Origin: an uncultured Lachnospiraceae bacterium
GTDB lineage: Bacteria; Bacillota; Clostridia; Lachnospirales; Lachnospiraceae
Reading direction: 5' to 3'
Assembly: GCA_900317755.1 (NCBI GenBank)
Contig: ONHZ01000018.1
Span: 1 to 40,107, forward strand
DNA length: 40,107 nt
The stretch's first letter is position 1, and each line of letters opens with the position of its first letter. Both the position numbers and the translations under genes were made by a program. This document shows, piece after piece, positions 24,893 to 34,201 of this stretch. The notes beneath the pieces are model-generated. The model was not told where the DNA came from and did not search any database. It worked only from the letters and a program-made list of their open reading frames with translations.

Positions 24893-25618
24893 TCAAATAT
24901 ATCCCCCATCAGCCCCAATAATCTGACCGGTGACGTATGGCATCTCTATAATATAAAAAATATCCTCTGCTATTTCCTCTGGTGCTGCAAAACGACCGAT
25001 TGGAATTTCTTCTGCAAGTTCTTCCTTTTCTTTCGAAGTGAGTCTACTATTCATCTCAGTATCAACTACACCAGGCGCGATGGCATTCACAGAAATTTTA
25101 CTTGGCGCAAGCTCTTTTGCCAGTGCCATCGTAAAGGCATTGATCCCGCCTTTCGATGTAGAATAGGCGACCTCACAGGATGCCCCAGCCCGCCCCCACA
25201 TCGATGAAACATTGATGATGGATCCGCTTTGCTGATGGATGAATGTAGGAATAAAAACCTTCGAGAAATAAAATACACTGTTCAGATTTGTACCAATCAC
25301 TTCATTCCATTCTTCGGGAGAAATGTCCTGCGTAAGCTCGAATGTAGAAATTGCGGCATTATTGATGAGGACATCGATGCGTCCAAATTTTTCCAGGAAA
25401 GTTTTTGAGCACTTTTCGGCAAAGGAATAATCTGAGACATCACCCTGAAATGTCAGGCACTCGATTCCATATTTCTGCTCAAGTTCTGCTTTCAAATCAT
25501 TAAGAGACTCAATATTATTTTTGCAGCAGAGTCCAAGGGAATACCCCTCACTGGCAAATTTTTCTGCACAGGCTCTGCCGATGCCACGGGATGCGCCTGT
25601 GATGAATGCTGTCTTCAT
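24893..25618 (-). CDS. short-chain dehydrogenase/reductase (FabG-like)
   Basis: 241 residues with the classical SDR layout: TGASRGIG at 7-14 for NAD(P), NNAA at 86-89, catalytic Ser139, Tyr152 and Lys156 (YSTSK), and a C-terminal VTGQIIGADGGYI. A reductase of a 3-oxoacyl or sugar-type substrate is likely; the substrate cannot be told. No acyl carrier protein or fab gene is nearby. Its ATG overlaps the galactanase stop (ATGA), so the two are translationally coupled although no functional link is obvious. A terminator follows. Confidence 0.88.
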   Translation of the reverse strand: MKTAFITGASRGIGRACAEKFASEGYSLGLCCKNNIESLNDLKAELEQKYGIECLTFQGDVSDYSFAEKCSKTFLEKFGRIDVLINNAAISTFELTQDISPEEWNEVIGTNLNSVFYFSKVFIPTFIHQQSGSIINVSSMWGRAGASCEVAYSTSKGGINAFTMALAKELAPSKISVNAIAPGVVDTEMNSRLTSKEKEELAEEIPIGRFAAPEEIAEDIFYIIEMPYVTGQIIGADGGYI

Positions 25619-26913
25619 TTTGTACCGTACCTCAAATACTCGAACACTTTGAGTGACTCCAGCGGATGCCCTTCAAAATCAAACATAGCTTGATTCTCCC
25701 AGGAGCAGCCGCCATAATATTTTCCTGCATCTTTTGGGTCATAGTCTGAAGCGTAGCTACTAGCCCAGCCAGAACCATATTTTTCCCAGAGTTTTGAATT
25801 ATTCTCTTTGTCAGAAGCCGGACCGACTGGAATCCAGGTGCCTTCCCAGTAGAATACGCCAAGCGCACCGCCTTCATTTGCAGCCTTGCAGATGTCGTGA
25901 ATCATCGAAGCCTGCCCCTGAACTGATGCAGGATAGCCGTCGCAGATATCGTCTGTACCTTTGACGGAATTTCCCGAGCCGTCGCCATCCTCTGAAGTAT
26001 ATGGGTAAGCTGTCTCGACGATGCAGACCTCCTTGCCAGTTGCTTCCTTGAGATTCTCAAGTGCCTTCTTCATATTGTCAATGTCATCATGCCAGTATGG
26101 ATAATAGGAAAGCCCGAGAATATCGTAATCGAGCCCCTTATCTGCAAGCATCTTCACATATTTATTTACTTTATAATATGTCTCGAGGTCAGTAAAATGA
26201 ATCGTGACCTTTATATCCTTTTTATACTTTTCAGAAATTCCCCTGACTGCCCGGCTGCCGGATTTTAATAGCGTTGCGACATTATCTATTGAGGTCTCGC
26301 CGCACATGCCATGGTTTATTTCATTTCCAATCTGGACCATCCCGACATTCACACCGGCATCGAGAATCTTCGAAAGACTTTTCTTTGTGAAATCATAGAG
26401 CGCATCGGATTTTTCAGAAATGTCCATATCCGCCCATGCCTTCGGAGCATACTGCTTTTTTGGATCAGCCCAGAAATCAGAATAATGGAAATCGATATTT
26501 ACCTTCATGCCGTATTTCGTGGCGCGAGTCCCAAGCTCTATTGCCTTCTCAACATCATTGTTGCCACCGCCGTAACCGTTTCCATCCTTGTCATAAGGAT
26601 CGTTCCAGACACGGATTCGAAGATAATTCACGCCCGACTCGGCAAGCGTCTTTATTACATCCTGCTCCTTGTCGTCAAAATCATAGAACTTTACACCACT
26701 GTTTTCTTCTACGATCACGCTTGATGCGTCCATTCCCCTTATGAAATCATCTGAAATTCCATCGATAGGATCAAGTTTTATATCAGATTTTGCAGCCTCC
26801 GTAGGCAATTCATATTTTGTCACATCAATCCTCTTTACACAGCCTGAAAGAAGGCTCATACACATGGCAAGGCTCCCTAAAGCCGCCATAACTTTTCCAA
26901 ACGTTCTCTTCAT
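25615..26913 (-). CDS. GH53 endo-beta-1,4-galactanase lipoprotein
   Basis: Degrades beta-1,4-galactan side chains of pectin (arabinogalactan I) at the cell surface. 432 residues: lipoprotein signal with lipobox LLSGC (Cys25), then a GH53 barrel starting DDFIRGMDASSV. Family landmarks: NYLRIRVWNDPYD at 96-108, NIDFHYSDFWADP, VQIGNEINHGM with acid/base Glu198, GLSYYPYWHDD, and CIVETAYPY with nucleophile Glu300. Both catalytic residues are present. It overlaps the SDR gene downstream by four bases. It fits a plant-fibre-degrading gut organism. Confidence 0.92.
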   Translation of the reverse strand: MKRTFGKVMAALGSLAMCMSLLSGCVKRIDVTKYELPTEAAKSDIKLDPIDGISDDFIRGMDASSVIVEENSGVKFYDFDDKEQDVIKTLAESGVNYLRIRVWNDPYDKDGNGYGGGNNDVEKAIELGTRATKYGMKVNIDFHYSDFWADPKKQYAPKAWADMDISEKSDALYDFTKKSLSKILDAGVNVGMVQIGNEINHGMCGETSIDNVATLLKSGSRAVRGISEKYKKDIKVTIHFTDLETYYKVNKYVKMLADKGLDYDILGLSYYPYWHDDIDNMKKALENLKEATGKEVCIVETAYPYTSEDGDGSGNSVKGTDDICDGYPASVQGQASMIHDICKAANEGGALGVFYWEGTWIPVGPASDKENNSKLWEKYGSGWASSYASDYDPKDAGKYYGGCSWENQAMFDFEGHPLESLKVFEYLRYGTK

Positions 26914-27082
26914 ATTGCTTCCCCTTTGATAATAATTTTCATGTGCTAATGGTTGTCCCCATTTTATGATGTAAAAATTACTTCAAAAAATAGTTAATAA
27001 ACCAAAGCACCTTGATTATCATTTTATTATTTGGAACGCAATATTGTTTTGCAAATAATAGCAGATTTTATGCAATTTCGCA

Positions 27083-28801
27083 CTAGCATAGATATCTTTC
27101 AATCGCTTCCGCCACGCCATCATGGTCATTATCCGAGACGACTACATCAGAAATCTTTAATACCTGCTGCTTTGCATTTGCGACTGCAATCGAAAGCCCT
27201 GCAAAGCGCATCATATCGATGTCATTATCTGCATCACCGACTGCGATTGTCTCTGTGATATTTATGTTCAATAAATCAATTAGTCTCGAAAGCCCTGTTC
27301 CCTTTGTCGTCGAAGCAGGTGAAACCTCAAGCGAAGTCTGCTCTGAATATGCCATAGAAAGCGGGAGTCCTCGCATTTTTTCAAAGACCTCCTGTCTCTC
27401 TTTTCTCGAGCGAAAATAAATATTGATCTTCTCAAGTTCACCGGCCTTCGAAAGAATAAATTCCCGCATGTCAGAAACCTGCTCCGTGACCTCATCATAA
27501 AGAGTCTTGTAGACGCCCATTTGGTAATCTTCAAGATGATTGATTTCACGCTCGCCGATAAAGGACTGCCCATCCAGAAAAACAAGGAACATCACATCGT
27601 AATCCTTGACAAAGTTCAACACAATCTCCGTCTCGCTCTTTGGAACAGTCTTTTTATAGAGGACTTTCTTTTCTGTAAAATCATAGAGCAGCGCACCGCT
27701 TTCAAGAACACCGTATCGCATCATGGAAAGTACATCTGCATATGGCTTCATTTCTGAAATGCAGCGGCCGGTTGAAAATACAATGTATTTTCCTTCATCT
27801 GTCGCTGTTTGAATTGCGTTGGCAGTTTTTGGCGTTACCTCCTTCTTGCTGTTAAGAAGCGTACCATCCATATCGACTGCCATGAGTTTAAATGCATGTT
27901 TCTCTTTGCCAGGCACATTTAAATGCTCGCCATCTTCCGTGCCATTTTGTCCGCTGTAATGATTTGACATATCGTATTTATTGATGCCATTTTCGCTTCG
28001 AACCAGAAGCCCGTCGACAATTTTATCTGATGTCGAATTCAGTTCCTTCTTCGCATGGTTCTTGTCATAATAATATCCGAAAATGGAAAATACCAATGCA
28101 CCAATGAAATTTACGAAAAGATCCTTCATCGTGTCAAGGATTCCGATGTCGAGATAGCCGCCCTCAATCGTGTAGGTCTTGCCTGATGCCGTGTGAATCA
28201 CAGTATCTGTGATGTTATTCACATGAACGACCTGCTGCTGATGTGTCGGATCAAGCGACACGGAATTAAACGATGTCACGACAAAGTCCTTCTGCATATC
28301 CTGTCCGAAAAACAGATCGCCAGCGCACTCGATAAACTCCCAGCAGACGCCGACCGTCATCGAAAAACAAAATGCGCAGAGTGCTAAATATAGCGGCGAA
28401 AGATTTATTTTGACTGAACTCTGGTTTAATAAATCAATGAGTGAAAATCCAACTGCTGCGCAGAGAAATCCATTCAAGGTATGCAGCATCGTATCCCAGC
28501 CTGGAATCGCCACATAGAAATGATCAATTTCGCCTAAGATTTCTGCCGCATAAATAAAAGCATAGATGATGCATTCAAAAAGAGGCGGGATGTCAACCCT
28601 GAAGTTCTTTTCCAAAATAGCTGGCATCAGGAATAAAAATAATACAAAGGCACTAATGCCAACGCCCTCATAATTCTTCAGGAACAGAGACCGGATTAGC
28701 ACGAATATGACTGAAATCCTTAAGATGGTAAACAAGATGAATACCTTCTTATTCTGCCTGATGTGATTTTCAAAATACTGGACATTTATTAATTTCTTCA
28801 A
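27083..28801 (-). CDS. DUF2238-like membrane domain fused to a Cof-type HAD phosphatase
   Basis: 572 residues in one unbroken frame. Residues 1-240 hold about six TM helices with the DUF2238-type signature GWDTMLHTLNGFL and later MTVGVCWEFIE. A cytoplasmic linker follows to about 300. Residues 304-572 are a HAD hydrolase of the Cof/IIB group: DMDGTLL with Asp310 and Asp312, STGR (motif II), K in TTKGTGL, and GDADNDIDM (motifs III/IV). The phosphatase half should be active on a sugar phosphate or nucleotide. The start codon is TTG at 28801 with AAGGGTGAT upstream; no ATG is available before the TM region. I do not recall this fusion as common. Confidence 0.82.
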   Translation of the reverse strand: MKKLINVQYFENHIRQNKKVFILFTILRISVIFVLIRSLFLKNYEGVGISAFVLFLFLMPAILEKNFRVDIPPLFECIIYAFIYAAEILGEIDHFYVAIPGWDTMLHTLNGFLCAAVGFSLIDLLNQSSVKINLSPLYLALCAFCFSMTVGVCWEFIECAGDLFFGQDMQKDFVVTSFNSVSLDPTHQQQVVHVNNITDTVIHTASGKTYTIEGGYLDIGILDTMKDLFVNFIGALVFSIFGYYYDKNHAKKELNSTSDKIVDGLLVRSENGINKYDMSNHYSGQNGTEDGEHLNVPGKEKHAFKLMAVDMDGTLLNSKKEVTPKTANAIQTATDEGKYIVFSTGRCISEMKPYADVLSMMRYGVLESGALLYDFTEKKVLYKKTVPKSETEIVLNFVKDYDVMFLVFLDGQSFIGEREINHLEDYQMGVYKTLYDEVTEQVSDMREFILSKAGELEKINIYFRSRKERQEVFEKMRGLPLSMAYSEQTSLEVSPASTTKGTGLSRLIDLLNINITETIAVGDADNDIDMMRFAGLSIAVANAKQQVLKISDVVVSDNDHDGVAEAIERYLC

Positions 28802-28870
28802 GAGATCACCCTTTTCACTAATGATATTTACTGATTTATTTGCCTTGATGATGAGGCATTCTTCATTTAG

Positions 28871-30226
28871 TTACTTAGATACGTAGCCATCGTCATCGAT
28901 TGTAATTCCATCAGAATATGACTGGAGCCTATCAAATAATGCACGCTTTTCAGATGCATCTGTGAGTGCCTTCGTCTCACAATTTTTCTGCTGTCCTGGG
29001 ATTATTTTCATCTTCACGGATATAATATTTTCATTATCCTTTGATACTGATTTTTCTGAAGTACTGCCAGATTCTCTTGCAGCCGAAACTTTATTTTCCG
29101 CACTAGTTTCATATGTGATTTCAAGCTCGCATATCTCTGTGTCGAGCGTCTTCTCATTAAACCAGAAATTACCAAGACTGTAGTCAACGTACTTTCCATC
29201 AATGACATCAAGCCCCTGCAGCACATGTGGATGCGCACCTATTACCACATCTGCACCGTTCTCAATATATTCAGCCGCATCAGCTTTCTGGATATCGTTT
29301 GCAGCATTTGAATATTCATCTCCCCAGTGCGGAAGGACAACGACAAAATCTGATTTGGCATCTGCTTCCTTTATTGAAGCGTCAATATTCGTATTATCAT
29401 AGCAGAGCATAATGCCAGGGCTGTCAGCAGTCGCCTCGGGCGTGTACTTTATTTTTTCTGCCCTTGAGGCTGCGACGAAGCCAATCGTCAGGTCTTTTAC
29501 CTTCATGTATTTCGGGGCGAATGCCTCGTCAGAATTCATACCTGCACCGACATATGCTATGCCTGCATTTTGAAGCGTTGTGAGCGTATCTAAAAATGCA
29601 TCAGCGCCATAGTCAAAGATGTGATTGTTTGCAAGACCGACGATGTCGATGCCTAGCGTATTAAGAATTTGAACATTTGAAGGATTCGCCTTGAAGGTAT
29701 AGGCCTTTCCAGAGAGCGCTCTACCGCGAGTTGAATATGTGAATTCATTATTAATCCAGGCAAGATCGGCAGACTTGAATTCATCCTGAAATACAGGATC
29801 AATCACGGCATTCAGGTCATCGCCTATTGCATGATAATGCTGCATGTTTACCCAGTTGTCATCAAAATTGATGTCGCCAGCGAAGGCAAGGGTGATTGTC
29901 TCGGGAGATGAACTCTCGGCTACCGATTCTCCTGTATATGAACTTACTCCAGAGCCGACTATTCCAGAAGCACTACCTGAATCTGATACGCTTGAATCAC
30001 CCCCGAAGCCTGCTGCAATATTTGAGCCGCTGTCCGAACCAAGCGCTCCAGAATGCACGCTCGCTCTAGCAGCACTTCCGCTTCCCGTATTACCATTCCC
30101 TGCATTATTTGATGTCGCAATGCCAACTGCAAAAATCGCAACAATGCAGGCGCAGCAGATAAATATTAATATGAATAATATCCGTTTTTTCTTGTTAATT
30201 TTCTGTTTCTTCTCTGAGTCATTCAT
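28871..30226 (-). CDS. CapA-family protein (PgsA/CapA metallophosphatase-like)
   Basis: 451 residues: basic N terminus, TM anchor at about 14-35 (ILFILIFICCACIVAIFAVG), Ser/Gly linker to about 108, then a calcineurin-like CapA domain. Motifs: LAFAGDINFDD, NNEFTYS, GLANNHIFDYG, LPHWGDEYS and VVIGAHPHVLQG, all with the expected metal ligands. The family is linked to poly-gamma-glutamate capsule making, but no capB/capC genes are here, so a role in another surface polymer or as a surface phosphoesterase is equally possible. The start is one base after the stop of the upstream ATPase gene. Confidence 0.87.
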   Translation of the reverse strand: MNDSEKKQKINKKKRILFILIFICCACIVAIFAVGIATSNNAGNGNTGSGSAARASVHSGALGSDSGSNIAAGFGGDSSVSDSGSASGIVGSGVSSYTGESVAESSSPETITLAFAGDINFDDNWVNMQHYHAIGDDLNAVIDPVFQDEFKSADLAWINNEFTYSTRGRALSGKAYTFKANPSNVQILNTLGIDIVGLANNHIFDYGADAFLDTLTTLQNAGIAYVGAGMNSDEAFAPKYMKVKDLTIGFVAASRAEKIKYTPEATADSPGIMLCYDNTNIDASIKEADAKSDFVVVLPHWGDEYSNAANDIQKADAAEYIENGADVVIGAHPHVLQGLDVIDGKYVDYSLGNFWFNEKTLDTEICELEITYETSAENKVSAARESGSTSEKSVSKDNENIISVKMKIIPGQQKNCETKALTDASEKRALFDRLQSYSDGITIDDDGYVSK

Positions 30227-30227
30227 A

Positions 30228-31796
30228 TTAGACTTTATCTATTCTGCACTCGTGATTTTTTGTCTTTTTATCATAATTGATACCAACAAGAAGAAGATTG
30301 TCCTTGTACTCTGAAAGAACTTCTGGATACTCATTATTCTTTATCTGATTAATTGCAGTATTTTGAGACTTATCCCACTTCAATTCAACAATCATCGCTG
30401 GTTTGTCTGAATATTTTTTTCTAGGGATAAAGGCAAGATCCGCAAAGCCTTTTCCAGCCGGAAGTTCTCTTATCACAGTATAATACTGTCTTGCAGAATA
30501 ATATGCTAATGAAATTGTATAGGATAATGCATTCTCATCATTATACTGAAGATGACTGGTTTCAAAATGAGCATTCTCGATATAATTTGCTACTTTTCCA
30601 TTATCTAAATTCCAAGTAGCATTCAAAAGTTCATCCGATTTTTTTACCGAATTCATTACTTCATCCCATGAATTCTTTGCTGTTGTAGCAGTCACGAATT
30701 CCTGCATGATCTCATTGTTCGGAATAAATACTTCCTTTGTATCTATATCATATCCCAGATACCCTAAATGAATGAGAAGCGTCATAACATCATCAGCATT
30801 CGAAAAATTAGTCATATCATTTTGGAAGCTCCCTGTATTAATGACCTGCCTTTCACCTGCCATGAGCTTAATGATCGAGTCCTTTAAGCCATCAAAATTC
30901 ATATCAATATAAATCCGAAGGGCATCATAAGTCTCTGTCTGATTCCAGTAGTCATCAAATCTCTGCAAAAGAATTGCCTTTACAATAGAATTGGGATTAT
31001 AGATTGCACCGCACTGTGGAAAATAGTACCCATTATACCATGCCTTGCATTCTTCAAAATCAAAATGATATTCAGTACAAAGCTCCTGTACCTCTGTCTC
31101 AGTAAAACCAATAAACTGAGCTAAAGGTCCTGAATTTTCCATTGAAAATTCTGTAAACATATTTAATGCAGAATTAGTACCATATTTTTTGATTGGCAGA
31201 ATTCCTGTCATATAGACTAATCCAACATATTCTTTGTCCTTAAATAAATCCCTTAGAAAATCCAGATATTTGGTCTGAGCAAGGGTGTCATTCTTATATT
31301 CCCTAAAAATACAATCCCATTCATCTATGATAAAAATAAATTGACGATCGACTGCCTTATATACATCATACAAAGTATCAATTAAATCTGAATGATCAAG
31401 GTAATTTATATCCGGATAAGCGCTCTCAATATCACGAAGTATGACAAATTTTATTCTTTCAATCATACTATTTATTTCATTGGTTCTCGAAAGAAATTCC
31501 TGCATATTAAGCTTTATTACGTCAAACTTATTACAGAATTTCAATCCATCCGGTATTTTTCCAATTTTTAGTTTTTGAAAAATTTCTTCAGAATCTGCTG
31601 TCTTGTCGTAATATGCAGTAAGCATTTCAGCCGTCATAGATTTTCCAAATCTTCTGGGTCTTGAAACGCACATATATTTCTGCCTTGTTCCAATTGACTC
31701 ATTTGTATATGAAATAATTGGGCTTTTATCCACATAGATTTTGGAATTAAGGGCTTCCTTGTACATTCCAGCGCCTGGATTTAGATATCTTCCCAT
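30228..31796 (-). CDS. AAA-ATPase_like / PD-(D/E)XK nuclease-superfamily protein
   Basis: 522 residues. The N-terminal AAA-ATPase_like domain (PF09820 type) starts with MGRYLNPG and YVDKSPII and has a variant P-loop in SRPRRFGKSM, then IIDEWDCIF as Walker B. The C-terminal PD-(D/E)XK nuclease-like domain (PF08011 type) shows FADLAFIPR and MIVELKWDK. Such genes occur in many copies in Lachnospiraceae and Bacteroidetes; the function is unknown and may be mobile-element related. GAGGAAATATT precedes the ATG. It is directly followed by the CapA-family gene (one-base gap), so they may be co-transcribed. Confidence 0.88.
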   Translation of the reverse strand: MGRYLNPGAGMYKEALNSKIYVDKSPIISYTNESIGTRQKYMCVSRPRRFGKSMTAEMLTAYYDKTADSEEIFQKLKIGKIPDGLKFCNKFDVIKLNMQEFLSRTNEINSMIERIKFVILRDIESAYPDINYLDHSDLIDTLYDVYKAVDRQFIFIIDEWDCIFREYKNDTLAQTKYLDFLRDLFKDKEYVGLVYMTGILPIKKYGTNSALNMFTEFSMENSGPLAQFIGFTETEVQELCTEYHFDFEECKAWYNGYYFPQCGAIYNPNSIVKAILLQRFDDYWNQTETYDALRIYIDMNFDGLKDSIIKLMAGERQVINTGSFQNDMTNFSNADDVMTLLIHLGYLGYDIDTKEVFIPNNEIMQEFVTATTAKNSWDEVMNSVKKSDELLNATWNLDNGKVANYIENAHFETSHLQYNDENALSYTISLAYYSARQYYTVIRELPAGKGFADLAFIPRKKYSDKPAMIVELKWDKSQNTAINQIKNNEYPEVLSEYKDNLLLVGINYDKKTKNHECRIDKV

Positions 31797-32005
31797 AATA
31801 TTTCCTCAGTTCAATAAAATTAATAATTATTCAAAATAGATATTATCTTTCAATGAATATCTGCAAACATAAAGCATTACCTCAGACATAATAACACGCA
31901 CTACATCTCCTTGCAAATTCAAAAAAATAAAAATAATTTTGGCAAATTCATAATAAACTCTTGCTGAAAAAACCTTGCTAACAACAATGTTGTACCTATT
32001 TAGTA

Positions 32006-32488
32006 TTAATTTGAATCACCACTTCGAGAGCAATTGGCCGCATCAATCGCAATCACAAGCATAAGTCCCATAATTTCATCCTCCGGTCTTGCAATATCAA
32101 TAGCATACGTATCGCCCCAGCTTATTATTTCCTTTGAAATATGCATGACTTCCTGCATTCCGCGATATACAGAATAATTCCATCCGAAGATGTCACCCTC
32201 ACATCGCATTCCCATGTAGTCGATTGAGTATTTCGGTCGGAGCAGGGAAAACTCATCTCTTACTTTTCCCGCATACTGCCCATTTATCCAAATTTGAAAT
32301 TCAGGAAAAAACAATGTGAAATTCTGCCTGATCTGTCCAATTTCCCTGCCGGATTTATCCTTCACATGGATCCGGTGAAGAATAGACAGAAGCTCATTTT
32401 TTACAAAAAATACCGGCGTTCCATTTTCATCATAAACATCATATGTATCCGAAAGTGCAAACACCCTCTGCTTTATTAATAATCGCAT
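32006..32488 (-). CDS. LURP-one-related (DUF567) family protein
   Basis: About 160 residues of alternating beta strands with a final hydrophobic helix (IMGLMLVIAIDAANC), the tubby/scramblase-like layout of the LURP-one family (MRLLIKQRVFALSDTYDVYD, FFVKNELLSILHRIHVKDKS, YDMGMRC-like middle). The ATG at 32488 is chosen because GGGGGA sits just upstream; a GTG at 32500 overlaps that ribosome site. Function in bacteria is unknown, probably membrane or lipid associated. Confidence 0.78.
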   Translation of the reverse strand: MRLLIKQRVFALSDTYDVYDENGTPVFFVKNELLSILHRIHVKDKSGREIGQIRQNFTLFFPEFQIWINGQYAGKVRDEFSLLRPKYSIDYMGMRCEGDIFGWNYSVYRGMQEVMHISKEIISWGDTYAIDIARPEDEIMGLMLVIAIDAANCSRSGDSN

Positions 32489-32500
32489 ATTTTCCCCCAC

Positions 32501-32723
32501 AGTTTTCTTTTGATAATATCAAACAAATATAACAAATTGATAATGCAATTTACGCATCTAATTATGGCACATTTTACATTTTTATGAAGATAATAGATAT
32601 GTATTTTTACATTTTTCTGAAGGAAGTTTGCTGTAGCAACTTTCTATGTCAAGAATATTCATTTACATTTATATCGAGTAGGGAAGATAAACTTCCCTAC
32701 TCGATACGGCCACGCTGCTGTCA
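32501..32723. other. non-coding stretch with a 14-bp hairpin
   Basis: An AT-rich gap upstream of the LURP-one-like gene. The only clear structure is ATCGAGTAGGGAAG paired with CTTCCCTACTCGAT (32672-32705, 5-base loop). It is not followed by a T-tract on either strand. It abuts the dispersed 92-bp repeat. I see no gene here. Confidence 0.6.
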
Positions 32724-32815
32724 GCTCACGTCCTTCGGACATTTCGCTGATTGCAGTCGCCAAATAGCTCGATTTACGTGCAAGCACGCATCGAGCTACT
32801 TGGCTCGTTGCCTAC
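32724..32815. repeat. 92-bp structured dispersed repeat, copy 1
   Basis: Identical at 91 of 92 positions to 38976-39067. It holds a small hairpin near GTCCTTCGGAC and a large one in which GCCAA-TAGCTCGAT pairs with ATCGAGCTA-TTGGC around a CGTGC/GCACG inner stem. Its right end touches seven A residues (T-tract on the minus strand) of the terminator at 32816-32840. Confidence 0.9.
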
Positions 32816-32840
32816 AAAAAAAGGCGGCCGAAGCCGCCTT
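32816..32840 (-). terminator. intrinsic terminator of the DUF4179 gene
   Basis: Minus-strand AAGGCGGC-TTCG-GCCGCCTT followed by seven T residues. It lies about 70 bases after the stop at 32909. The dispersed repeat begins directly after the T-tract. Confidence 0.92.
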
Positions 32841-32908
32841 AATCAATAGCAAATAGCGTTGAAATTCATATTAATACTATGAATTCAAAAAGAAAGCGAA
32901 AATTTGCA

Positions 32909-34201
32909 TTATTTTGAAGATAGATCCACCGTCTCCTTCCAAAGTGCATTTTGATCATATAGTGTTCTCATGTCTTCACCTGTTAATCCCTTGCCCTTCA
33001 GGTCATCGAAAAACTTATCATAATCAAATACATAAACTGTGACTTCGGATGTATCATAATCCGCTATTGGATACGATTCCAAATCAGCACCAAAGATGCC
33101 ACCCCTGAGAAGCAGTTTTCCATTCTGATCAAGCATGGCAAAAGCGTAATCATCCGGTTTCGTAAATTGATAATCCGCAGTGATTTCAAACGGACTCTTC
33201 TTTAATGTAATGACGCCATAATCTTCTGCATTGCCTACAGTCTTTTCAATCGTCTTTGACGAATCAACCTGTGCGCTTATTTCAAAATCCCAGGGGCCTT
33301 CAACCCACCAGTTCTTAGAATCATTTATGATAGATTTTACACCGCTCTCATTTTTCTGTTCCTCTACAGGGAGGTAGCTGTAAATTTCCGAAATATGAAG
33401 GCTTGCCGTGATTTCAGAATCTTTTGGTACAGCGACATCATGATGCTCTGGATTTGCATCAGGGTCATCTTTTAATACCTTAAACGGAAATCTGAAAACA
33501 CCAATATATGTGTTTTCATCAAGGAATTCTCCATCGACCTCGGCATTATATAAATGCACTGGATTCCCATAGAAGGAAAAAGAAATCGTGCTGTCACGAC
33601 CATCAAGGAAAATATACTGTTTTCCAGTAACCGGCCACTTTAATGTGTCTGGAAATTTGTCCTTGGATTTTATTTCCATGCTGACATATAGTGCATTGTC
33701 ATTGCAGTACACTTCTGAAAGCGTAATCGTATTTCCATCTACGGTCTTTGAATATTTTGAATCAGTTGTGTCTGTATTTGATGTGCTGACTTCCGATGAT
33801 TTTTCATCAGAAAGAGGTTTCGCATAATCAGAATAATCTCCTGCAAATCCCATCTTCTCACCTACCTGTGCAAAAATATGACCGATTACTGGTACATCTT
33901 CCGCAAGGACTGGATTTGAAATCATAAGTATGCAGAAAAATGCAAATGCCGCAGCTATGCCAATTGAAATATTTCTTCTAACGTGGAATTTTCTGATTTT
34001 GCCTGAATTATTTTTCTCGGAATTCAAAGTATCTGCTTCAATTGTAGATGTACTAGTTTCTCTCTGTGATTCAGCTTTGTCAAAGAAATGTGCTCCTGCA
34101 TCTGATGTAGATGTACTAGTTCCGCTTGCGTTTCTAATTTTCTCAAATACTTCTGCTTCCTTCTCCTGAACAACAGATGGAATTTCAATTGAAGCCGTCA
34201 T
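32909..34201 (-). CDS. DUF4179-type anti-sigma-like membrane protein
   Basis: About 430 residues from the ATG at 34201 (34219 and 34261 also possible; no start has a good ribosome site). N-terminal cytoplasmic part IEIPSVVQEKEAEVFEKIRN, a Ser/Thr-rich stretch with two TSTS-containing repeats, a TM helix (SIGIAAAFAFFCILMISNPV), then a long outer domain of DUF4179 type (GHIFAQVGEKMGFAGDYSDY). These proteins normally sit directly after an ECF sigma gene and act as anti-sigma factors. Here the 5' end is fused to a truncated sigma gene, so its original N terminus and start may be missing. Confidence 0.75.
   Translation of the reverse strand: MTASIEIPSVVQEKEAEVFEKIRNASGTSTSTSDAGAHFFDKAESQRETSTSTIEADTLNSEKNNSGKIRKFHVRRNISIGIAAAFAFFCILMISNPVLAEDVPVIGHIFAQVGEKMGFAGDYSDYAKPLSDEKSSEVSTSNTDTTDSKYSKTVDGNTITLSEVYCNDNALYVSMEIKSKDKFPDTLKWPVTGKQYIFLDGRDSTISFSFYGNPVHLYNAEVDGEFLDENTYIGVFRFPFKVLKDDPDANPEHHDVAVPKDSEITASLHISEIYSYLPVEEQKNESGVKSIINDSKNWWVEGPWDFEISAQVDSSKTIEKTVGNAEDYGVITLKKSPFEITADYQFTKPDDYAFAMLDQNGKLLLRGGIFGADLESYPIADYDTSEVTVYVFDYDKFFDDLKGKGLTGEDMRTLYDQNALWKETVDLSSK

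Noticed and set aside
29844-30314. 156-aa plus-strand ORF
   Set aside because: Antisense to the low-complexity N-terminal region of the CapA-family gene; composition reflects that linker.
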